A DNA stretch of 64,000 nucleotides from Eucommia ulmoides (Eukaryota > Streptophyta > Magnoliopsida > Garryales > Eucommiaceae): assembly GCA_016647705.1 (NCBI GenBank), contig CM028336.1, forward strand, positions 16,109,380 through 16,173,379, in the 5' to 3' direction. The notes below the pieces were generated by a model. The model ran no database searches and was not told the DNA's origin. It saw only the letters and a list, made by a program, of their open reading frames with translations. The position numbers were made by a program, and so were the translations under genes. Within the stretch, counting starts at the first letter, position 1. Each line of letters begins with the position of its first letter. Below are positions 14,401-26,400 of this stretch, in pieces.

Positions 14401-17400
14401 CATTGTCGACAAGCCTCTTGGATTACGATTTGCAATTCAATCGGTTGGTGACCTTGGTTGTTTAATGACAAAAGGATTTCAATTCCCACTCAACGAGTTG
14501 ACTTGTGGGGTAGATACTACCTGTGCCTTTGACCAAATCTTGCATTGTGAGAGACTATGCTCACACTATGAATGAACGGGCCATAATTCTAGTTGATGGA
14601 CTGAGACCAACTCGCACTGTGTGAGCCTTTCTCGCATTGTATGAGATTAGGGCCAAAATTGTAATTAGGCCTCGTGCAACCGTGTTTTTTGAGGATGGGG
14701 TATGAAAACCCTTTTGAGTTGCCTTGCTTAGGGTTTAAACTTTTACTTAGCAAAAGAAGTGATTGACCACGGCCTCTGGAGATCAAAGAACAAGACTTCT
14801 CAAGACCAAATCCAAAGAGATGTCTAAGGTTGTGTTTGGGTAAAGGATTTGGGAGAGGGATTTGATTTGGGTAAGTAATTTAATCCCATTTTGACAAATA
14901 TTTTGTTTGGGTATTTATGAGAAAGGATTTGTAACATTCTTTCAATTAAAAAATAGTAGAGAATAAGGGATTTGGAAATCCTTTCAAACTAGGTGTCATT
15001 TACAAATCCCTCTAAGGAGGGATTTCAAATCCGAATGCCGACCACCATCGACTGTCGCCGGCCGCCAGCCACTGCTGCCGACCACTACAACCCGTTGCCA
15101 ACCCCGCACAGTGGTGATGATGGTTATCTAAACAAGGAAATTATAAAATTACACGATTAAATTCTTTGCCTAAAATAGTTATCCAAATAAGGGATTTGTA
15201 AATGATGGGATTTTAAAATCCAGAATTTTGAAATTGCATCATTTTACAAATCCCTTAGATTTGTCAAATCTCTTACCTAAACTCAACTTTAGATCGATGT
15301 GAGCGGCTATGTTCTTTATTTGGGTCAAGGATGTGTTGCGATTTGAAGTAGTCTTTGTTTTTTATTCTGTCTTTCTAGATCCATGTCTAATAATTGCAAA
15401 CCACCGAATTTTGGTTTATTTGATTTATAGAAGTATTTATTCTTTCAAATTATCTCGTAGAAATTAGACTTTGGAATACTTGTTTCTAGACATCGGATCT
15501 AATACCTGTGGTTTAGATTCGATGGTTATGCAACCATTTTCTTTGTGATTGGCACGATTAATTGGATTGGTTATATGCTAAGAGTTTGATTCACCTTCGA
15601 TTAGTGAACTTAGTAATCGAATCTCAAAGATAGGTCGTGCCGATTAAATTGTTAACTAATCATTTGTAGGAAATCTAGCTTGTAGCCGAGATTACTTGTT
15701 TACACTCAAATTTAGATAGAAATAGAATTAGGGATTATAGGATTATCAATTTACATGAACACATGCCCTAACTCCATTCTCATCACAATTCGAATTTACT
15801 TTTATTTATTTTCATCATAGTAATTAGGAGCATAAATTCTAAATTTAATCATTCTCACAAGAAGAATTAGAAGAATTTGGTAATTACAATCCGATTGCTG
15901 TTGATTCGACATCTTAGTGCATATACCTCGCCCATCCCTCATGTCTGTACCTTGGCCATACCTCCTGGCATCCTCAATTAATGACTACCGAACTGACCAA
16001 CCAATTTATGACTGAATATTATTTGTTGTTCTAATTTACTTATATACATTTTAAAGAACCCTACCAAGCTCATCGGCGTAAAGAATTCATGTAATAAATT
16101 CCATTTTGTCGATACATTGAAGTTTTACACACAGTAATTTCTTATGTGCATGTTCTACTTGTTATGCTGGCTTGAGTTCATTGTCACACGACCTCTTTTG
16201 GAGGATGACCTCTGATACACGGACTTTCCAAAATAGGTGTGGTTCCCATGTTAACATGATATGACATGTAGGCATTCGGACGCGTTCTACATGTACTGTT
16301 GCTCTTAGGGGTGAGCATCGGTTGGGGCTGAGCACATATTAGCCAATATGTCAACCAACCCGAAGGCCTACTGTAATTGGGTTGGCATATTGGCCAATAT
16401 GTGCTCCAAAATTGGGCAACGCCTACCAAAATTTGACGGGTAAGGCCGACTGAAATTGGGTTGGTTGGATTAGTCAGGTTTAGTGTTCAACCGACATCAA
16501 AGTCAAAATCATTCTTGTTCAGTCTTGTTTTGTAAAAGAAAAATCCTCCAGAAATGAAAACTCATTTGTGTTCCATGAAATGTCTACAACTTCGAAAAAA
16601 AAAATGAAAAACAAAATAAAGATTGACCTATTTTCTGGTTTGAGATACGAAGCGACTGAGATGAATACACTTTGAAGCTTTGCATATCGAAGGCTCAGAT
16701 TCAAATAGGAAGTGAAACTTTGAGTTTGATGCAAGTTGGCCATAACATTAGCAATTTAGCCGTTTTATTTTAGGTGGAGGCATAGAATCTTTGAGATTTG
16801 ATCAAGAGAGATGAAGCGTGAGAAGAGTTAGGAGTCTTGGCTCTCATCTGAATGCGGAAGAAGCACAACAAAAAAAAAAAATGCAGCAATCTCTATGGCA
16901 AACCCTTAAGAGAACCTATATAGTATCCTAAAAATGTTTTCGTTTGATGGTTTGGACGGATCGGGTGTACCACCCTGACTTGTTAAGCCTTCAAACCGTT
17001 GCTTGAATGAATCAGCTTGGGTTAGCTTATAATGTACCTACCAAGGGGGCTACTATTCGGATTACCTGTTTTCAACCCAATTTGGGATCGGATTTTTTTG
17101 AGTGGTCATGTTTGTCTGGTTATCGGGTGTTTTGGTCAGCCCTGGTAGCTGTCAAATAGGGATAGCTTTATGGCACGACAGAATAGCAATTGAAAGACTA
17201 GAAATCGTTCAAGTAGGCGGAAAAATGCTAGATAGTGTTCTAGCATATGAGGGGGCTATTGAATTCCGGTTTGTTGTATCCACAAGAAAAGGGAAAATTT
17301 CGAAGTGTATTAGACTTGAATAATCAAATGAATATGAGAGCTTGTAGAGGGTGTTTTATAGCCCTTAACTATTTCCTAAACTTATATGAAAGAAACAAAG

Positions 17401-20400
17401 AAAATAGGAAACAAGCTAATACATCTAGGAAAAGAAAACTTTAAAATAGGAAAAAGTGCAAATCCTAGTTGAACTAGGAAATCCTTGTTGGAAAAGAAAA
17501 CAAAAAAATAGGAAACAAACTTAATCTTAATACTTCTAGGAAAAGAAAACGTTAAAATAGGAAAAAGTGCAAATCCTAGTGGAACTAGGAATCTTTGATG
17601 GTTGTCCTACATCAGTTCCGTCCACTTGACAAGAACTCGCCCTTAGGTTAGATTGTGGATATTTCGGTGGAAGATACTCATATATGTTGGCTACATTGAA
17701 AGTTGAAGATATAGAAAAGTCTTCAGGAAGCTCCACCATTTAAGTATTATTGTTGTTCTTCTTGATAGTACGATAAGGTTCGTATTTCTTCAATTTCAAT
17801 TTGTTATGAGAACCTGTTGGAATTCTATCCTTGCGTAGATAAATCATAATCCTTTCCCCTTCCTCGAATATCTTCTGTCATCGTTTCTTATTGGTATCAA
17901 GGTTGTACTTGGCCATGGCTTCTTCTAACCATTGACGCACTCCCTCTTGCATAGTCCGTGTTCTATCCACGATATTTTCAGCTGCAACGCTTGCTCCTGA
18001 ATGTTTAGGCAAAAGAACTAAGCCTAGTGCATGTTTTGGGGGCACACAATACATATTGGCGAACGACGACTTCTCTATAGATTGGTTCTCCAAGCTGTTG
18101 AAGTCAAATTCAGCTTGGGCTAAGGCTAAGTCCCACTGTTTTGGCTTCACTCCAGATATGCACCTAATCAAATTACCCAAGGTTTGATTCACCACCTCTG
18201 TTTGACCGTCAATTTGTGGATGACTTGTGTTGCTGTAGTTCAAAGACGTGTCAAAGCGCTTGCACAAAAATCGGGGAGGAGATTGATGTCACAATCCGAG
18301 GTGATATTTTTTGGAACCTCATGCAAGCGAATGACCTCTTTGAAGAGCAAATTTGCAATATGTTTTGCATTCGACGTCTTCCTGCAAACAATGAAATGCG
18401 GCATCATAAAATTCTTGCCAACAACCACAAATACAGAATCCATACGTTGTTTGCTTTGCGGGAGATTCAATACAAAATCCATTGAAAGATCCTCTCAAGA
18501 TGCATTGGGAATAGGTAACGGCATGTAGAGACTGGTATTTTGGAATCGACCTTTAGTTGCTTGACACACTTGGCATCGTCTCTCTTGATTACCAACATCT
18601 TTCTTTAGTTGTGGCCAGTAGTAGCGCTTCTCAACTAATGTGACGGTCTTGTCCCTCCAGAAGTGTTCGCTCAACCTTCCATTGTGCAGTTCATGCATGA
18701 TTTGGTCACACAAAGAATTATTTGGACCGCATAGTTTCCTTTGTAACAAGAAGTCATCTCCACGATATTTGTTCACGTTACTCACAAATTCAGCTATTCT
18801 CACTTTCAATTGCCACAATCTTTGAAGAATCTTGTGTTTGCCTTCGGAAATATAGTTCTCATAAGGACTTCCTCTCCATGACTATGCTCGATGGATTGGG
18901 TGCAATCGTCACGTCTGTAAGTCATCATGTTAGGATATGTCAAAGTTCCGATGCCAATTGGCATCGGCATAACGGAATAGTGATTAAAAGACTATGTATT
19001 GTTCTAGTAGATAGAAAAAGAGTTAGATAGTGCTCTAGCAAACGAGGGGACTCTTGAATCCATGAGAGAGGGTTCTTGAATCCACAAGAAAGAGAAAATC
19101 TCAAAGAATATTACACTTGAATAATTGAATGAATATGAGGGTTTGTCAAGTGCGTATTTATGGCCCTCAACTAGTTCTGAAACTTGTAGGAAAAGAAAAC
19201 CTGAGACCTTTAAGAAAAAGAAAAAGACTAACCCTAATACTTGTAGGAACATAAAACATAAAAATAGGAAAAAATGCAAATCCTAGTTGAATTAGAAAAT
19301 CTTTGTTGGTTGTCCCACATAACTTTAGATTTGCGCTCTTCATTATTATATTATGAATGAGGACAACAATTACGTGGATTGATAGGAAATAGTGGCATCT
19401 TATACTGACATATCCATTTGCAAGCTTTTAGCCAGATCAAAATAATTTGACAAGGGCTGGCCGATCAGAGCATTCAATTTGTTTACAAATTGTCCAAAAT
19501 TTAGCAGTATGATTACGGTGGCTTAACAACTTTTGACTGGAAGAAGTGAAAGAGTTGAAGCTTTTGCATAGAAAAGAGAAATAATTTTAGTTAGGGAGCT
19601 TGGCTAGGGCCAACCAAGGTGGCCTATTGACATATATGTTATGAAATGCGAGAAAGTATTGTTATTTGTTACTTTGTGGCGTGCTTTATAAGCCCATTTA
19701 ATTACCGCAATGCTAATATACCAAATAAGTTGCAGCATATAATTCAGCCGATCAAACCGGCTACAGAATAAAAGAAATTGGTGTTGGTGTTTTCTTCTTC
19801 TCTGTCCTCCCAACCCACACCCCCAACCGCACCCACACCCACACCCATTTCCAAAACATGCACAGAGGAATGAAAACAAACTATAATTAAGTGAAGAAGG
19901 AAATTTGAGCAAACGAAATATGCAGAAATTAAATATTTATTTCTTTGTATGTGTTTGACGTTTGACATGCTCATATTTATAGATGCACGCACGGGAAAGT
20001 ACATTCAATAAATTGAGATTTTGATATCTTCTTCATGCGTAATAATGTTTTGTAAGAGATCATAGATTGTTGTATGTTTCAGGTACTTTTCGAAAATTCA
20101 AGGAAAAATTTGCAGCACAAGGTCCTTGTCACGAGTCTAAGGTAAGGTTCTTATAATTTATTTAGCATTTGGCACATCAAGTGATTGAGGCTCCAATTTG
20201 TCGTTGGTGGCAGATCAAGCTCCATTGCACAACCTCAGCCTTAACAATAAGACAGAATCTTAGTGGTTTTATTTTTGTTTTACCCTATTTTCTTGGTTTA
20301 TCTCACTTTAGAAGTTCCTCTCCAGGATATTTTAAACAATTGTCAAAGCCATAGTATGCCCCATCAAAACTCTTCATTAAGCCTTTTATGAAACATTTTT

Positions 20401-23400
20401 TAATATGATTTTTTTTTTTTTTTTTTTTGTTGGAACAGATTCCTGACAATTACATCGAAGATCTTTGCGCAAGAATCAAGGTTTACGTCCTTTCTCCTCT
20501 TTTTTTAGTTGACATAAAAAACTGTTTAGATGTCAAATGTACCCACGGAAACTGAGTGAAAGTACACAAAAATATGTCATTTCATGTAAAAAAATTATGT
20601 GCGCGCTCGCCAATTCTTTAGAGTGAAGACAATTGGGGAAACATTCATGACCATATGGATGACTTAAATTAAGTTCTAGGTTGCAAGTGCATTTTCTTTT
20701 TATTTGCTTTATTCATTTTTTCTTTTATAGTTTAAATAAAGAAAATGAAGTGCATTTTGCGCCAAAATGCACATCCTTGTGATTTTCATGGCCTTGAGCT
20801 AGAGTAATTAGGCCCTTACAGTTCTTTTGGATGGAAGGGAGAAAAGTGGAGGGAGGGGAGGGGAGAGAGGATTGTTTTTCATTTGTTGTGATTGGATGTA
20901 TGGGGAGGATTGGGCATGTCTTTTTCTTCCTATCTATCCCTTTTAGTTCTTCGTCTTCCTATCTATCTCTTCTTCTTTTCCTATTGCTCCTCATCTTATT
21001 TCTTTGGCTCCTGTATGGATTGAATTGGAATTCCTTCTGATTCATCTACACAACAAAGCGATCCTGTTTTCCATAGTTAGAGCGATGGGTTCTCCCATGA
21101 AATTTGATGCTGGTGACTACTAGATTATCTAGGCCTAGTTCTGCCAGGGTTTGTGTTGAAAGTGAACCTTTTAAATGAACTCTTGATCAGAGTTTGGATA
21201 GGACAAGGGTCACTAGGGTTTTGCAATCGATCAAGTATGAAACGCTTCCCAAATATTGTTCTTACTGCTATAAGCATGAGCATTCAATTCAAGATTGCAA
21301 ACAAAAGGATCCTCCTACAAAAATGGTTGCAAAGCCTAAGAACTCCAAGAAGATAGAGGAAAATTTTGGGAAAGGTAAGAAGGTGGAGTAGGTGTACAAG
21401 ATTGTTGAGATGCAGCGAAAGAACTTATGCGAGCAGAGAAGCAAACCTTGGATTAGCAAGGTGAGAAGCTAAAACAAACTATTCATGGGGAGGATGTAAA
21501 TGTGGATAAAGAAGATGCCAATGATGATCAAGAACGACAGATTGATTACTCAGAGACAGAGAAAGGTATAGTTTCAATGTATTAAAAGAAAAATAAGAAG
21601 AATGTCGGGCCTATTCGTGTTGCAAAAGACTCATCTCCTACAGTGCATCCAAGGATGATCTTAATATAGATTAATCGTCAGAATCATTGGTGGTGAAAGA
21701 GACCGAGAATGTTGTTCGACACCTCGCCCTTTCGCTTAGAGTAGTGGATAACAACCATTATAGGGCATCATGTGATTTGGAGTGGATTACTAAGAGCTAA
21801 GTTAAATACAGGAAGTTAGCTTTTGATCCTACAATTTAAATAAGAATTGCGGGAAGGGTCAGGCTTAATGCTCCAACTCTTCCAATATTTCAATCACTTA
21901 TTTGGAATGCTCGGGGGGATTCCAACTCAGCCGCTAGGAGAAGACTTAAAAAGTTGTCTCAGTTTTTTTCTTGTTCTTTCATTGTCTTGTTAGACCCTAG
22001 AATGGAAGCTCAAGCATTTGTGAAGCTAAGAAGGTATGTTTCGTTTGATGCTGGCTTTAGTAATGAAGCTAGTAAGATTTGGTTGTCTTGGAGAGATCCA
22101 ATTCAATGTGATATTTTGATTAGCAAAAATCAACTCGCGGTAGCTAAAATAAATATAAAGTTGTGGGAGCAGATATGGAAGGGGCATAATAATTTCGATT
22201 ACGCTTTGCTTATGGCAAAAGATTTTATTGCCACCTTGGATAGATAGGGGTGTCTAGGGTGCTCTTGGTTTGATAGTCTGGCTGCTGCGGATATGATGGA
22301 TTGTGTTGACATGCGTAGTTTATTCGAGTTTTCGTTTTTGGGAAATATATTTACACATTGTAGTTCTAAACATAGATTGAGGGAAAAAAAAGGATTAGAT
22401 TTGATAAATCCTTTCTGAGGTCTGTCGTTTGAATGAAGCGTGCTCATATCAGGCCCCCAACTGGTTTTGTGTGAGGAGAGTCATCTTCATGGTAAGGGTT
22501 CCTTTAAATTTCTAAACTTTCGGTGCTAGCATCATGAGTTTGTTAATATTGTTAAGGAGTCTTGGAGTCAATAGACTTCAGGGAACTCCTTTCAAAGGTG
22601 GCATTGAAAATTGAAAAGGCTCAAGTCGGTCTTCAAATTTTTTGGGAATATTTTTGACCATGTCAAGATGCTTGAGAAAATGGTGGATGATTTTGAAATG
22701 TAAGTTGCAATTGATCCGAGTCTTGTGCCACAGCTACAAGAGACTAGGGTCCAGCTGACTAAGGCCTTAAATCAGGAGGAACCTTACTGGAAGTAAAAAT
22801 CTAGAATTAAGTGGCTGAAAGAAGGAGATAGATACATAAATATTACAATGCTTGCGTCGACCAGAAGAGAAAAAAGATGTTCATCAAAAAAATGAAAAAC
22901 GCCAAGGGAGAAAGGATAGAGGATGATGATGGTTTGGATATTTTGATTAATCATTTTCAGGACTATCGTTTTGCTCCCTCAATCACGGAATATAGCCAGT
23001 TGATTCAGTGTAAGCCTTAGATTATATCAAAGTAGGAGAACCAAAATTTGGTGAATTGTCTTGATTTGGAAGAGCTACAATAGGTTATCAACGATATGGA
23101 TTGAGAGAGTTGTCACATCCCACCTGGGACCCCATGCCCGAGACTAGGCGTGGCCTTGACTTTATATTATTCAACCAAAAACAATTATAACATAACAAAT
23201 ATATACCACTGACTAACAATTTACCTAGATTTTTAAAATCTTACAAATGCAAAATTCAGTGATTATACATATCCAACTATTCTATAACAAATCACAAAAG
23301 TCCGAACTCCTCATTACCAATAACTGCTCTAACAGTCACTAAAGCTACACCACCCTCTCTACTCTATCTAACGCTAGTAGTGAACCCGTCTCTATCTAGA

Positions 23401-26400
23401 ATACCTAAGATATAATATTTTATCGATGTACTGTCTTCATAAGATAAATTTTTTTTTATGGATCTAGTACATTTACCAGAATCAACTTTCCAGAACAGAA
23501 TATAACCGCACATTGAGCAATGTCAATTCCTACATATATCATCAAAATGAAACAACTAAATTTAAATTAATTGTTTCACTTACTTTTATATATAATAAAA
23601 TACCAGGCATACTTGCATACTAGTCATAGGTTTGTTTACTTCATGATCAGGAGTTATGAATACGCAGAGAACTCCGAAGCCAAAGCCAAGGACAACAGTG
23701 CTAAATCTATCAAGCCTAGCAAGGGAGATTGCTTCAGACCATAGAGTGCCTTTTCTAGATAACGAGCAAGACATTTATTACCGAACACCACATATTCACC
23801 TCATATTTAGGAGGTTGTTTTATATAAACCTCCTCTTGAATATCACCATGGAAAAAGGCATTTTTAATTATTTTTTGTATCTAGTTGGTATAAAGGTCAA
23901 TAATGGCTAACAACCAAAGAACAGTGGAAGTAAGACACAATTAAGGCTGATAACTAGAGACAAAGTTTCTCCATAGTCTACCCCATGGGTCTGCTTATAG
24001 TCTTTAGCAACCAATTGAACTTGTTCAAGTAAGAAGAGAATACAAAAAAATTGAGAAAACTTTTTAAACATTGTATCAGTCTCTCCCTCTATTTATAATA
24101 GAAAGTAGGAAACCATACAGAAATCGTAAATTATACAGGAAACCCTAAGTAATACAGAAATGATATAAATACCCTTTAGTACTCCCACTCAAGTTGGAGT
24201 ATATATATTTTGTAGGCTCTTAACTTGTTAGAAATGTACTTTATCATATTGTTTTAATGTTTTTTTATCATTTCGGAGATATCATCAGTCAGATCAATTA
24301 TATCCAAAATGAAGGGAAATTTGTTTATTCTGTCCAAAACAATAGGCCCCTAATGTTTTAATAAATAAATCAACTAACTGATCCATTTAATTCACTTGCC
24401 TAGTCTCAATCAGCTTCTGTAACAGTTCTCGTGTGAAGTGATGATTGACTTCTTTGTGTTTTGTTCTCTCATGAAAAACTGGATTACATGCAATGTGAAG
24501 AACTGCTTGATTATCACAAACAAGGTCCATTGGTAAAGTATTCAAATCTAAGTTCTTCCAAGAGATGTTTCAACTAGATTAGTTCTAGTGGTGTGGGCCA
24601 TCGCCTGTATTCCAATTTTGCACTTGACCGAGCCATAGTTGTTTGCTTTTTACTCTTCCAAGAGACAAGATTACCTCTAACAAATACACAATACCCTGTA
24701 GTGGACTTCCTATTCGAGAGAGCTCGAACACAATTTAGATTTGTATATCTCTTAATTTGAGTGCGATCAAAGTTCTGATACAACAAACCACTAATAGGAT
24801 TACTTTTCAGATATTGGAGAATACGAATCACTACATCCAAGTGATAAGTCCTGGAACGATTTATGAACTGACTGATGACACCAACAACAAATGAGTTATC
24901 TAGTCTCCTAACCGTCACGTAGTTCAACTTCTCAACTAACCGTATATATTGCGTTGAATATGTTAGTGGTATGCCTGATTTCTAGTAGTTTTGTGGTTGG
25001 ATCGATAGACAAGTCAACTTGTTTAGCTCCTAGCATCCCTGTTTCACTCAATAAATCAAGGTCATATTTTCTCTAAAAGAAGAAAATGCCTTGACTCGAT
25101 TGAGCCACCGCAATACCCAAGAAATATTTCAACTCACTCAAATCTTCGGTATGAAACTTACTATGCAAAAATTGTTTCTTGAGTACCACTGTTATCATTT
25201 CCGGTAATCACTATGTCATCCCCTTACATAATCAATAATAAATATTGAATGATCAACTCCACATCGTAGTACACCAAACTTGGTAATCACGTCAATGAAT
25301 CTTCCCAACCACACTCGAGGAGACTGCTTGAGACCGTAAATAGATTTCTTCAAGCGACAAACCAAACAGACTCTCCTTGAGTAACGAACCTAGGAGGTTG
25401 CTCCATGTAAACATTCTTGATATCGAGCTGATACAACGGCCAACAAAAGGTGGTAATAAGAGAGATGAACAACCGAACAAAGGCAAGCTTGACAACGGAA
25501 AAAATGTTTTAAACGGTACTTTTGTCATTATTGTATTGTTTAAGGTTTATGTATCGTTACCTTATTTTCATTATGAATAGGTGGTGATGTTGACACAATA
25601 GTTAAGTCGTTTCATTCTTTTCTTATTCTTTTTTACTTTAACACACACGAAGATATTCCCAGATTGCTTTTGCATATATCGAGAAAACCTGAACAATGCA
25701 AGAACTATAGGAATACTCTTTAACAGTTCCCTTGGAGATCTGTACGTCCTTCATGACATTCCTGATAATCATCGTTTTTGGTTCATTCAATTCATGGAAT
25801 CTCTTTGGCCTGATCCTTGTCCTTGATGGCTCCAAATCATTCTGCAGATATTCTTGATCTCAGTCTTGAAACATCCTAGTTCTTTCAAACTAGCTCAGTA
25901 TGTTTTAGAGATCGTCCGTACGTGGGCGATTAAACAAAACTCAGATATAAATTTAAGTGTGGTGTTATGGTAGTTTTCACTAAGCCTTGAATCATTATGA
26001 CTTTGAAAGATCCGGAAAATAAAGTTTGATTCAAGGAACACATAAAGTGTTACCGACACAACACTTTTTTGCAGAAGACTGGTTCACAAGGAGTTAACGT
26101 GGTTGAACACAAAACTGCTCTACATCCACAACGATTGTCAAATGACAATACCAAATAATTTCGTTATGAGAATATTGTTACAACTCCTAGTATGTTTAAC
26201 ACGTCCCAACACCCAATTTTCAATAAGCCTCAGTTTGTCCAATTGGAAAGAAGTTTTATTCACAAGGAACTTTAATGGCGAAAAAACACAAATTCTCTTC
26301 TAAAATCTCCATCCAAATTGGGATATAATTGGTTATTGGGATATAATTTTGGAAGTGTTTTTTTGTGTTCTCTCTCCATTGAAGTTCTTTGTGAGTAAGA

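Larger units (their letters stand above)
17150..19319 (-). mobile_element. Internally deleted Ty3/gypsy element, antisense in TFCB intron 3
   Basis: The element lies on the minus strand. Its 5' LTR is 18938-19319 (382 bp) and its 3' LTR is 17150-17611 (462 bp). Both start TGTGGGACA- or TGTAGGACA-like and end TTTGACA on the minus strand. The interior is only about 1.3 kb and holds just the integrase end of pol: gag, protease, RT and RNase H are absent. No convincing primer-binding site or target duplication is visible. It is a dead derivative inserted opposite to TFCB. Confidence 0.8.

Noticed and set aside
19604..19912. Minus-strand frame with a Gly/Cys repeat
   Set aside because: Produced by the ACCCAC low-complexity run; the overlapping second frame (19744-20004) shows the same artefact.
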